Assembly: GCA_002341345.1 (NCBI GenBank)
Contig: DDNW01000176.1
Location: forward strand, 1 to 9,497
Length of the DNA: 9,497 nucleotides
Direction of reading: 5' to 3'
Origin: Erythrobacter sp. UBA2510
GTDB taxonomy: Bacteria > Pseudomonadota > Alphaproteobacteria > Sphingomonadales > Sphingomonadaceae
Both the position numbers and the translations under genes were made by a program. Below the pieces are notes generated by a model. The model did not search any database and was not told the DNA's origin. It saw nothing but the letters and a program-made list of their open reading frames with translations. Of this stretch, positions 1 to 7,402 are shown in pieces (position 1 is the stretch's first letter; each line of letters begins with the position of its first letter).

Positions 1-128
1 CGACGGGTCATCCAAGGCTCCTTTAAAAGCCTTGAATCAATCCGTTCCAGATCACGCAAGTCAGTTTATGAGTTTACGCCCTAGGCCGTCGCCCTACCCC
101 TAAGACAACATGGCCAACGCAGACCGCG
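1..128. other. Intergenic edge region, no supported gene
   Basis: This is the region downstream of the minus-strand epimerase stop. Two plus-strand frames stay open from the window edge (to a stop at 82-84 and to one near 100), but the short peptides match nothing I recognise, so I cannot say whether an upstream gene ends here. A 7-bp inverted repeat (13-19 with 28-34, 8-base loop) lies here. It has no T-run on either side, so it is only a weak terminator candidate. Confidence 0.4.
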
Positions 129-1127
129 TCATACCCCGTGATAGGTCCGGTACCAGTCCACGAAGGCAGGTACGCCCTCCTCGACGGTGACGCGCGGGCT
201 GAAGCCCAGATCGCTCTGACTGACAGCGATATCGGCATAGGTTCGCGGCACATCGCCCGCCTGCATCGGCAACATGTTCAGCTTCGCCTCTTTACCACAG
301 GCGTTCTCGAGCAGGCGGACGACGTCGAGCAGCCGCTCGCTGCGATGATTGCCGAGATTGTAGATCGCATGCGGAGCGGTGCTGCCGCCCGGCTTAACCG
401 TCTGATCATCGGCAGGAATACGGTCAAGCGCGGCCAATACTCCCGCCACGACATCGTCGATAAAAGTGAAGTCGCGCTCCATATTTCCGTCATTGAACAC
501 CGGGATCGGCTCGCCAGCGAGGATTTTCGAGGTGAAGATCCACATCATCATGTCCGGACGGCCCCATGGCCCATAGACAGTGAAGAACCGAAGTCCCGTC
601 TGCGGGATACGGTAGAGACTCGCGTAGCTTTCGCTGATCAGCTCGTCGGCCCGCTTGGTTGCAGCATAGAGCGATACAGGGTGATCGACCCGGTCCTCCA
701 CACTGAACGGGACCTTGGCGCTTCCACCATAGACCGAGCTGGAACTCGCATAGACCAGATGCCCCGTGCCCCGGCCGCGCGCGACTTCAAGCAGGTTGAG
801 ATGACCCACAAGATTGGCACTGGCATAGGCATGCGGGTTCTCGAGCGAATAGCGCACGCCCGCCTGCGCGCCGAGATGGATTATGCGTTCAAACTTTTCG
901 CCATCCAGCACGCGGTCGAGCGCCAGGCGATCGGCAAAATCGACCTTGCGAAAGACAAACTTGGCGTCATGCCGTTCGGTTAACCGTGCGAGCCGCGCTT
1001 CTTTCAAAGAGACCTGATAATAATCGTTGAGGTCGTCAAGGCCGAGCACCTGCTCACCACGACCCATCAGCGCGTCAGCAACCGCAGCCCCGATAAATCC
1101 AGCAACCCCGGTAACCAGAATGCGCAT
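129..1127 (-). CDS. UDP-glucuronate 4-epimerase-like, NAD-dependent extended SDR
   Basis: The 332-residue protein is an NAD-dependent nucleotide-sugar epimerase, probably interconverting UDP-glucuronate and UDP-galacturonate in the cytoplasm to supply surface polysaccharide or glycolipid synthesis. Visible features are the Rossmann loop GVAGFIG (residues 7-13), the acidic DD pair at 31-32 expected to hold the NAD ribose, a serine-rich catalytic strand at 127-131, and the YxxxK pair Y154/K158. FFTVYGPWGRPDMM (181-194) is typical of the CapI/LpsL type of UDP-glucuronate epimerase. MERDFTFIDD, further on, is the usual conserved extended-SDR segment. Length is normal for the family. The ATG start is preceded by a good ribosome-binding site (AGGGGA, about six bases upstream). 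The gene stands alone on its strand, divergent from the protease gene. Substrate assignment is by motif only; a related 4-epimerase or dehydratase is possible. Confidence 0.87.
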   Translation of the reverse strand: MRILVTGVAGFIGAAVADALMGRGEQVLGLDDLNDYYQVSLKEARLARLTERHDAKFVFRKVDFADRLALDRVLDGEKFERIIHLGAQAGVRYSLENPHAYASANLVGHLNLLEVARGRGTGHLVYASSSSVYGGSAKVPFSVEDRVDHPVSLYAATKRADELISESYASLYRIPQTGLRFFTVYGPWGRPDMMMWIFTSKILAGEPIPVFNDGNMERDFTFIDDVVAGVLAALDRIPADDQTVKPGGSTAPHAIYNLGNHRSERLLDVVRLLENACGKEAKLNMLPMQAGDVPRTYADIAVSQSDLGFSPRVTVEEGVPAFVDWYRTYHGV

Positions 1128-1291
1128 CGATATCCCCTGAATGCCCGGTCAGTCCGGCAACCATGCGTCCAGCCTCCTAGCGCAAACTGACGCGATGCAA
1201 AGCGGTGGCGCGAGAAATGCAGTGGTTTTACAGGATTGAAGCGCATGCGATGGCTTGATCGCACCACGCTGGGCGCGCACATGGCTGCGGC

Positions 1292-2266
1292 ATGGCGCGA
1301 ATCTCCACGAGAATGCTGGCGGCATTGTTATCGCCGCTGGCTATGCTCTCTTCCCCGCTCGCAGCAGCGCAGGATGACGATGCCTATGCCCGCCTGCGGA
1401 CAGCGGATACGCGTCTGCTCGGCATTGCAGCCCCGATGATGCAGGCAAATGCGCGGCTGTGTCAGATAAACATGCCGCTCGCCGACATCTCACTGCATGG
1501 CGCGGATCAATATGCGAACCCGCCTGAGCGCTGGTTTGCCGACGGTCCGGTCGCCATTTCCGCAGTCGTTTCGGGATCGGCAGCAGAAAGTGCCGGACTT
1601 TCGCCTGACGATGCCCTTCTGGCAATTGGCGATATCGCGTTGGACTTACTGTCCGCACAGAACGGTACGCCCCGCCGCGATGCCGTCTTTGCCGCGCTGG
1701 CCAGCCAAAATGGTGCACAAATCCCGCTCACCATCCGTCGGGACGGTGCCGAGGAAGTGATAATTCTGCCTGCCAGGCCCGCCTGCCGAGTCATGGTAGA
1801 AATTGTGACCGGCGGGAACAGGATTGCCCGCTCGGACGGCAAGGTAATCCAGATCGGCTATGATCTGGCTCACGAACTGACCGACGAGCAGTTGGCGAGC
1901 GTCTTCGCGCATGAACTAGCCCACGTCGTTCTACTCCATCGCATCAGGCTGGAGGCGGAAGGCGTCAGCAAGGGGCTGGCAGGTCAGTTTGGCCGCAATC
2001 AGCGCCTCAACCGCGAAGTGGAGGTCGAAGCGGATCGCATGTCTGTCCATCTGCTTGCCAATGCCGGTTACGATCCGCAGATCGCGCCGCAATTCTGGCG
2101 TTCTGAAGAGGGGCGCAAGATCGACCGCGGAATCCTGCGCAGTTGGACCTACCCCTCTGCCACAGGCCGAGCAGAAATACTCGAGCGGGAAATTGCGCTC
2201 TACCTGCCGCTGGGTCGCGGTCCGAGCTGGCCCGCGCACCTGCTAGATCATCGAACCCCGCCTTAG
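1292..2266 (+). CDS. Exported PDZ domain-containing M48-family zinc metalloprotease
   Basis: The 324-residue protein has a predicted signal peptide (basic start, hydrophobic stretch about 8-24, likely cleavage after AAA at 24-26), so it should act in the periplasm. A PDZ-like domain covers about 80-160, with SAAESAGLSPDDALLAIGD (96-114) as its typical core. The M48 catalytic domain follows: HELAH at 207-211 supplies two zinc ligands and the catalytic glutamate, and EAD at 246-248 supplies the third ligand. Two cysteines (57 and 165) flank the PDZ domain and could form a disulfide. There is no lipobox and no TPR repeat tail, unlike BepA-type M48 proteins. The start is uncertain: ATG 1292 has no clear Shine-Dalgarno, and ATG 1313 (residue 8) would keep a shorter signal peptide. 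An in-frame stop at 1256-1258 rules out a longer protein. The role is presumably quality control or turnover of envelope proteins; the substrate is unknown. Confidence 0.85.
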   Translation: MARISTRMLAALLSPLAMLSSPLAAAQDDDAYARLRTADTRLLGIAAPMMQANARLCQINMPLADISLHGADQYANPPERWFADGPVAISAVVSGSAAESAGLSPDDALLAIGDIALDLLSAQNGTPRRDAVFAALASQNGAQIPLTIRRDGAEEVIILPARPACRVMVEIVTGGNRIARSDGKVIQIGYDLAHELTDEQLASVFAHELAHVVLLHRIRLEAEGVSKGLAGQFGRNQRLNREVEVEADRMSVHLLANAGYDPQIAPQFWRSEEGRKIDRGILRSWTYPSATGRAEILEREIALYLPLGRGPSWPAHLLDHRTPP

Positions 2267-2362
2267 CACCCGCCAACATTCACCGATATCGCCGCGATGT
2301 GCGGTACATAGCTGAAGTATGAGCAGCGATTTCACCATTTCAATGTTGCCCGCACTTGCAAA

Positions 2363-2376
2363 CACATTGTGATGTG
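2363..2376. promoter_or_regulatory. Short palindrome upstream of ribBX, possible operator
   Basis: CACAT, four bases, then ATGTG form a perfect 5-bp inverted repeat ending 14 bases before the ATG of the HTH-containing ribBX gene. Its position would suit an operator for the HTH domain encoded just downstream. Five-base arms are common by chance, so this is only a candidate. I see no convincing sigma70 hexamers and no FMN-riboswitch core in 2267-2390. Confidence 0.2.
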
Positions 2377-2390
2377 AATATTTGGCCCGA

Positions 2391-3695
2391 ATGGACTCGA
2401 CAATCACACGCGTACGCCGCGTCATCGAAAGCGGCCACCTCACCCGCGCAGGGCTGGCGCGGGCGGCGGGCCTGCATGCCAACACCTTGCGCGATTGCAC
2501 AGAGGAAGGGTGGAACCCCACCGCCGACACGCTCGGCAAGCTGGAGCGCTTTCTTGCTGCCACAGACGGCAGCCCGGTGCTGGTCGGGATCGAGGAGATC
2601 ATCGACGAAGCGCGCAATGGTCGCATGTATATCCTGGTCGATGACGAGGACCGAGAGAACGAAGGCGACCTGATCATACCCGGGCAGATGTGCACTCCGG
2701 CGGCAATCAATTTCATGGCCAAGCACGGCCGCGGGCTGATTTGCCTGTCATTGACCAAGCAGCGTGCCGACGCGCTCGGGCTCGAACCCATGAGCCGCAA
2801 TAATCGCGAAAAGCTGGGCACCGCATTCACCACCTCGATCGAGGCGCGCGAGGGCGTGACCACGGGCATTTCCGCCGCCGATCGCGCACGCACCGTCTCG
2901 GTCGCGATCGACGCATCGAAGGGCGCCGACGATATCGTCACACCCGGCCATGTGTTCCCGCTCGTCGCTCGCGAAGGCGGCGTTCTGGTGCGCGCGGGTC
3001 ATACCGAGGCTGCGGTCGACATTTCACGGCTTGCCGGTCTCAACCCTTCTGGCGTCATCTGTGAAATCATGCGCGACGACGGTTCGATGGCGCGGCTTGA
3101 CGACCTGGTCGAGTTCGCCCGCCAGCATGACATGAAGATCGGGACGATCCGCGACCTGATCGCCTATCGCCGCAAGCACGATCACCTCGTCGAGAAGCGC
3201 GCCGAAGCACGCTTCACCAGTGAGTGGGGCGGCGAATGGACTGCGATCAGTTTCTTCAACAAGGCGACCATGAACGAAACGATCGCCCTGGTTAAAGGGC
3301 GGGTGAACCCGGAGAAACCAACTCTCGTCCGGATGCATACACTGTCACTATTCGAGGACACCTTTTCACGCACGAGCAATCGTAACGGCCTCCTTCAGGG
3401 CGCCATGCGGATTATCGGAGAAGCAGGGTCAGGCGTAGTTGTTGTCATCAATCGCTCAATGAAAGATTACGCAAGCACCGCCGTGAGGAGCCTGGGCACC
3501 ACTTACCTGCCTGACGAGGATCCGCAATTCCCCTCCGAACAACGCGATTACGGGGTCGGCGCCCAGATCCTGACCGAACTTGGCGTGCACGACATGATCC
3601 TTTTGACCAATACCAGGCATTCGCTTGTGGGACTTGAAGGATATGGCCTGTCAATTGTGGGCGAACAGCCAATCATGCTTGAAGGAGACGATTAA
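2391..3695 (+). CDS. ribB: DHBP synthase with N-terminal HTH domain and degenerate GTP cyclohydrolase II domain (RibBX type)
   Basis: This makes 3,4-dihydroxy-2-butanone 4-phosphate from ribulose 5-phosphate for riboflavin synthesis. Counting from ATG 2391 (434 residues), there are three parts. Residues 1-58 look like a lambda-repressor-type helix-turn-helix: [11 protein letters not shown] (17-27), then a recognition-helix-like HANTLRDC, then a closing helix. Residues about 65-265 are the DHBP synthase, with DRENEGDLI (87-95), the [12 protein letters not shown] segment (157-168), PGHVFPL (185-191) and [10 protein letters not shown] (201-210). Residues about 275-434 resemble GTP cyclohydrolase II and keep DYGVGAQIL (386-394). 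However, the three zinc-cysteine positions are S319, N330 and N332, so that activity is probably lost. This matches the RibBX variant described in Proteobacteria. The start is unclear: TTG 2382 would add three residues, neither start has a good Shine-Dalgarno, and an in-frame stop at 2370-2372 excludes anything longer. The stop overlaps the ribH start by one base. Confidence 0.9.
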   Translation: MDSTITRVRRVIESGHLTRAGLARAAGLHANTLRDCTEEGWNPTADTLGKLERFLAATDGSPVLVGIEEIIDEARNGRMYILVDDEDRENEGDLIIPGQMCTPAAINFMAKHGRGLICLSLTKQRADALGLEPMSRNNREKLGTAFTTSIEAREGVTTGISAADRARTVSVAIDASKGADDIVTPGHVFPLVAREGGVLVRAGHTEAAVDISRLAGLNPSGVICEIMRDDGSMARLDDLVEFARQHDMKIGTIRDLIAYRRKHDHLVEKRAEARFTSEWGGEWTAISFFNKATMNETIALVKGRVNPEKPTLVRMHTLSLFEDTFSRTSNRNGLLQGAMRIIGEAGSGVVVVINRSMKDYASTAVRSLGTTYLPDEDPQFPSEQRDYGVGAQILTELGVHDMILLTNTRHSLVGLEGYGLSIVGEQPIMLEGDD

Positions 3696-4114
3696 TGGCC
3701 CGGTTCCTGATCGTCGAAGCGCGCTTCTACGCCTATTTGAATGACATGCTCATTGCCGGCGCACGCGACGCGCTGGAGGCAGCCGGTCACGAGGTTGAGA
3801 TCGTCACCGTACCCGGCGCGCTCGAAGTACCCGGTGCCATCGCGCTCGCCGCCGAAAGCGGGCGCTATAATGGCTTCGTCGGACTTGGCGTGGTTATCCG
3901 CGGTGAGACCTATCATTTCGAGATCGTTGCGGGCGAAAGCGCGCGCGGCCTGATGGCGCTGACCATGGACGGCATCGCCGTGGGGAACGGCATCCTGACG
4001 ACCGAGAACGAGGCGCAGGCGATCTATCGCGCTGACCCGGCACAGGCCAACAAGGGCGCCGGCGCAGCCGAAGCCGCGATGGCACTTCTCGAACTGCAGG
4101 GCCGATACACATAA
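3695..4114 (+). CDS. ribH: 6,7-dimethyl-8-ribityllumazine synthase
   Basis: RibH condenses DHBP (made by the preceding gene) with 5-amino-6-ribitylaminouracil to give lumazine, the penultimate step of riboflavin synthesis, in the cytoplasm. The 139 residues are close to the usual length. The N-terminal strand ends in an aromatic (EARFY, 8-12) that would stack on the substrate ring. PGALEVPGA (40-48) is the conserved binding loop. [14 protein letters not shown] (65-78) carries the catalytic histidine H74, and [11 protein letters not shown] (99-109) and [11 protein letters not shown] follow as expected. The ATG shares one base with the ribBX stop (TAATG), with AAGGAGA about six bases upstream inside ribBX, so the two genes are very likely co-translated. 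No other rib gene adjoins them. Confidence 0.95.
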   Translation: MARFLIVEARFYAYLNDMLIAGARDALEAAGHEVEIVTVPGALEVPGAIALAAESGRYNGFVGLGVVIRGETYHFEIVAGESARGLMALTMDGIAVGNGILTTENEAQAIYRADPAQANKGAGAAEAAMALLELQGRYT

Positions 4115-4151
4115 GATCTGGCGAATGACCTGACATTGTCCCTGATAGTGC

Positions 4152-4176
4152 GGAACAGGTGATCGGTTCGCCCGTA
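4152..4176 (+). promoter_or_regulatory. Weak EcfG-like promoter match before the small membrane protein gene
   Basis: GGAAC (4152-4156) is followed after 16 bases by CGTA (4173-4176), one base off the EcfG consensus GGAAC-N16/17-CGTT. Transcription would begin only a few bases before ATG 4188, which itself lacks a Shine-Dalgarno. The message would therefore be nearly leaderless, or the ATG at 4209 would be used. The -10 mismatch keeps confidence low. Confidence 0.3.
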
Positions 4177-4187
4177 TTCATTCACTC

Positions 4188-4505
4188 ATGGACGGACCAC
4201 TTGAATGGATGGCCGCGATCGGGACGGCACTGGCGGCTGGCCTGATAGCCGCGGATCTCGGGCGTCGCGCAACGGGTTGGGGCTTCGTGCTGTTCTGCGG
4301 GGTCTCGATAACTTGGATCGTCGCGGGCCTGACCGATGACGCATTGCCTATCGCAGCAATGAACGCTGTCCTGCTAGCCATCAACATCTGGGGCGTCTGG
4401 CAATATTTACTCAGCCGCAAGAACCGCGAGGTGATGGAACGAATGGAACCGGTCGAGAAAGCGGTCGAAGAAGAGGTTGAGCGGGAGCTGTCAGACGAGG
4501 CCTGA
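4188..4505 (+). CDS. Small membrane protein with three predicted helices and acidic tail, unknown function
   Basis: I do not recognise this 105-residue protein with certainty. Three hydrophobic segments (about 7-23, 30-48 and 53-74) predict an inner-membrane protein. NIWGVWQYL near the end of the third helix loosely recalls small PnuC- or YgjV-like membrane proteins, but that is only a resemblance. The tail (77-105) is highly charged, rich in glutamate and arginine with an alternating hydrophobic pattern, and probably forms a cytoplasmic helix. ATG 4188 has no Shine-Dalgarno; an alternative ATG at 4209 (residue 8) would shorten the first helix. The gene is separated from ribH by 73 bases and ends only 17 bases from the convergent eno stop, with no obvious terminator between. 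A weak EcfG-like promoter lies just upstream. Confidence 0.7.
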   Translation: MDGPLEWMAAIGTALAAGLIAADLGRRATGWGFVLFCGVSITWIVAGLTDDALPIAAMNAVLLAINIWGVWQYLLSRKNREVMERMEPVEKAVEEEVERELSDEA

Positions 4506-4522
4506 CGCTCCCTGCCCTGTCC

Positions 4523-5839
<1,317 letters not shown>

Positions 5840-5845
5840 TCAGCG

Positions 5846-5874
5846 ATCATAATAATCGCCGCTAGTGTTGTAAT
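5846..5874 (-). promoter_or_regulatory. Sigma70-like promoter for eno
   Basis: Reading the minus strand, a -35 box ATTACA (5869-5874, four of six matches) is followed after 17 bases by a -10 box TATGAT (5846-5851, five of six). The predicted start near 5839 gives a leader of about 30 bases before the eno ATG. Spacing is ideal, but the surroundings are AT-rich, so chance matches are possible. Confidence 0.45.
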
Positions 5875-5937
5875 CTGATAATACACCCATATATTTCAGA
5901 ACGTATGCAGTCAGATGCGCGCGCCTCACTATGACGC

Positions 5938-5962
5938 GGAACATTGCGGCGCAAGTCGCGTT
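5938..5962 (+). promoter_or_regulatory. EcfG (general stress sigma factor) promoter of the four-gene membrane operon
   Basis: GGAAC (5938-5942), exactly 16 bases, then CGTT (5959-5962) is a perfect match to the promoter consensus of EcfG, the alphaproteobacterial general stress sigma factor (GGAAC-N16/17-CGTT). Transcription would start around 5969, giving a leader of about 80 bases before ATG 6050. The site lies on the correct strand in the only intergenic region before the operon. Assignment to EcfG rather than another ECF factor rests on this motif and on the inferred taxon. Confidence 0.7.
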
Positions 5963-5983
5963 CAGTTTGATAACGGGTCGTGC

Positions 5984-6012
5984 GTGAATTGCGCGATCTG
6001 ATGTGTTAGAAT
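5984..6012 (+). promoter_or_regulatory. Possible second, sigma70-type promoter of the operon
   Basis: TAGAAT (6007-6012) matches five of six -10 bases and is preceded by TGT, giving an extended -10 element. Seventeen bases upstream, GTGAAT (5984-5989) is a poor -35 box (three of six). If real, it would give a short leader and basal expression alongside the EcfG-type promoter. Confidence 0.3.
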
Positions 6013-6035
6013 GGGGCAACCCGGCTAATCTCGGT

Positions 6036-6044
6036 AAGGGGTGA
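6036..6044 (+). promoter_or_regulatory. Ribosome-binding site that fixes the ATG 6050 start
   Basis: AAGGGGTGA lies five bases before ATG 6050. The in-frame GTG at 6041 falls inside this sequence, so it cannot be the start served by this site. I therefore chose ATG 6050. Confidence 0.65.
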
Positions 6045-6049
6045 CAATT

Positions 6050-6562
6050 ATGCCAGCCAAATCCACGACCACCACGAATAAGACCACTGCTGCGGATCCT
6101 GCGCCGGCACCTGCCGCGAAGGAAGAGGCGAAGTCGCATTTCAGCGCTGCTGTCGAAGAAGCAAAGGCGGGCGCCGCCATGCTCGGAGAAGAGGCGAAGA
6201 TGCGCGCCGGTGCCTACAAGGAACAGGCCAAGGTCAAGGGCGGCGACTTCGCGGCCGAGGCCAAGACCAAGGCGGGCGAACTGGCCGTCGAAGGCAAGGC
6301 CAAGACCTCTCAGGCGCTGTCGGGTCTGTCCAAGCTGATCGAAGACAACGCACCATATCTGGATGACAAGGTCGGCGCGAAATACGGCGATTATGCCCGT
6401 TCGGCCTCGCGTTCGATCAAGAGCACGGCCGACTCGCTCGATTCCAAGAGCGTCGAGGAACTGGGTGATGATGCGCGCGAAGCGATCCGCAAGAGCCCCG
6501 CCACGGCGGTTGGCATCGCTGCCGTCGCCGGCTTTATGCTCGCCCGCCTGTTCCGCAGGTAA
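6050..6562 (+). CDS. Membrane-anchored LEA-like repeat protein with YqjD/DUF883-like C-terminus
   Basis: The 170-residue protein has three parts. Residues 1-24 are a Thr/Ala/Pro-rich disordered leader. Residues 25-90 are six back-to-back 11-residue units with no gaps; position 2 is Glu or Gln, position 3 Ala or Gly, and position 4 Lys in every unit. This is the pattern of group 3 LEA proteins, which fold into amphipathic helices on drying or at membranes. Residues 91-147 are a charged linker, and residues 150-167 are a single hydrophobic segment ending in FRR, preceded by AREAIRKSPATAVGIAA, as in the C-terminal anchor of ElaB/YqjD (DUF883) proteins. In E. coli those proteins tether ribosomes to the membrane in stationary phase. 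First gene of a four-gene operon behind an EcfG-type promoter. The family assignment of the anchor is by pattern; the stress-protection role is inference. Confidence 0.8.
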   Translation: MPAKSTTTTNKTTAADPAPAPAAKEEAKSHFSAAVEEAKAGAAMLGEEAKMRAGAYKEQAKVKGGDFAAEAKTKAGELAVEGKAKTSQALSGLSKLIEDNAPYLDDKVGAKYGDYARSASRSIKSTADSLDSKSVEELGDDAREAIRKSPATAVGIAAVAGFMLARLFRR

Positions 6563-6568
6563 GCCGGT

Positions 6569-7030
6569 TTGCCCTCCCCGAGCGAGGACAGCCAAGAGCC
6601 TTTCCCCGGCGTCGATGACCAGCCCTCCCCTTCCGGTCCGACCGGCGGGGAAGGTGAAGCATCAGGTGACTCTGGGGAAACCCGTTCGCTCCTCGAAGAC
6701 ATCGAATATCTGGTTGCCGATGCCCGCATCTGGCTGGACGCGGAAATGTCCTTCCAGAAAAGCCGCGCTGCGCTCGTTTCCAACCGGCTCAAGATCATCG
6801 TCGCGGCGGGTATTCTGGCCGCCTTGTTCGGAATCCTCGCGCTTGTCGGCCTGACAATTGGCCTGATTATCGCGCTGACCCCGCTGATAACCGCATGGGG
6901 CGCGACGGCGGTCGTCGTGCTGCTGCTGTTGGTTCTTGTGTGGCTGATGATCAATCGCATCGCAGTGGCCTGGCAAGACATTCAGTCGGCGACCAGAGGC
7001 GAAAGCCCGCCTGACGAACTGGAGGAATAG
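6569..7030 (+). CDS. YqjE-like / phage holin-family two-helix membrane protein
   Basis: The 153-residue protein belongs by pattern to the YqjE (DUF1469) group, often labelled 'phage holin family', though nothing here suggests a phage. Residues 1-40 are a disordered Pro/Ser/Gly/Glu-rich leader. Residues 41-74 form an amphipathic segment starting LLEDIEYLVADARIW. Two hydrophobic helices (about 75-103 and 107-129) follow, then a short acidic tail. The start is TTG 6569: the preceding gene's TAA lies in the same frame six bases upstream, and the first in-frame ATG is residue 60, too late to keep the conserved region. The only Shine-Dalgarno-like sequence is a weak CAGG. In E. coli, yqjE sits directly after yqjD, the same order as here. 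It probably acts in the inner membrane with its operon partners; its biochemical role is unknown. Confidence 0.8.
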   Translation: MPSPSEDSQEPFPGVDDQPSPSGPTGGEGEASGDSGETRSLLEDIEYLVADARIWLDAEMSFQKSRAALVSNRLKIIVAAGILAALFGILALVGLTIGLIIALTPLITAWGATAVVVLLLLVLVWLMINRIAVAWQDIQSATRGESPPDELEE

Positions 7031-7402
7031 GTGAGCGATCCCTACAAGATGCGTTTTGAGCAGGATCGGGCGCTACGCGATGCTGCACGCAATCTCCTCC
7101 AGCAAGACATGGCGTTCCTGCGCGGCCACAATACCAAATGCGGGGCTGGCGTGCGTCTGACTGATCGGGCCGCGTCGGGCGCAAGCTTCTTCGCCGAACA
7201 CGTGGCCGACTACGCCAGCAACAAGCGTGGCACAGTGGCGACTGGCGTGGCGCTGGCGGGTGCAGCCATTGCCCTGGCCATTTTTCGCCGCCCATTGATG
7301 GATGCACTAGGCAATTTGACAGGTCTCAAGGACAATCCGGAACCCGAAGGGCAGGACCTGCATTCGGATAATGACACCGAAATTCAGGGAGACGCGCAAT
7401 GA
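7031..7402 (+). CDS. Small single-helix membrane protein of unknown function in the stress operon
   Basis: I do not recognise this 123-residue protein. Residues 1-34 look helical and charged (MRFEQDRALRDAARNLLQQD near the start). Residues 40-66 form an amphipathic stretch, one hydrophobic segment spans about 67-85 (TVATGVALAGAAIALAIF), and the last 25 residues are acidic and probably disordered. One helix with charged flanks is the shape of E. coli YqjK, which holds the same operon position, but I see no sequence identity to support that name. The GTG start follows the previous TAG with no gap, and GGAGG at 7021-7025 is well placed for it; ATG 7049 is a less likely alternative. The stop overlaps the next ATG by four bases (ATGA), a sign of coupled translation. 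Confidence 0.75.
   Translation: MSDPYKMRFEQDRALRDAARNLLQQDMAFLRGHNTKCGAGVRLTDRAASGASFFAEHVADYASNKRGTVATGVALAGAAIALAIFRRPLMDALGNLTGLKDNPEPEGQDLHSDNDTEIQGDAQ

Noticed and set aside
13..34. Inverted repeat with 7-bp arms near the window start
   Set aside because: The loop is eight bases and no T-run follows on either strand, so I cannot call it a terminator.
138..983. Open frame of 281 codons on the plus strand opposite the epimerase gene
   Set aside because: It is fully antisense to a gene with clear family motifs, and its translation is rich in Arg and His with no recognisable domain, as expected for the shadow of a high-GC gene.
2267..2390. Possible FMN riboswitch before ribBX
   Set aside because: The conserved FMN-element blocks are not present, and the region is shorter than that riboswitch usually needs.
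2243..2941. Open frame of 232 codons on the minus strand opposite the start of ribBX
   Set aside because: It is Ser/Arg-rich, lacks any domain, and overlaps the conserved DHBP synthase catalytic region on the other strand.
5840..6595. Open frame of about 250 codons on the minus strand across the eno-operon gap and the LEA-like gene
   Set aside because: It spans the promoter region and is antisense to the repeat protein. Its Leu/Gly/Arg-rich translation reflects the repeated Lys/Glu/Ala codons on the other strand.
6569..7030. Prophage remnant suggested by the 'phage holin' family label
   Set aside because: No lysin, structural or integration gene is nearby. The protein fits the chromosomal YqjE group and lies in a coherent operon.
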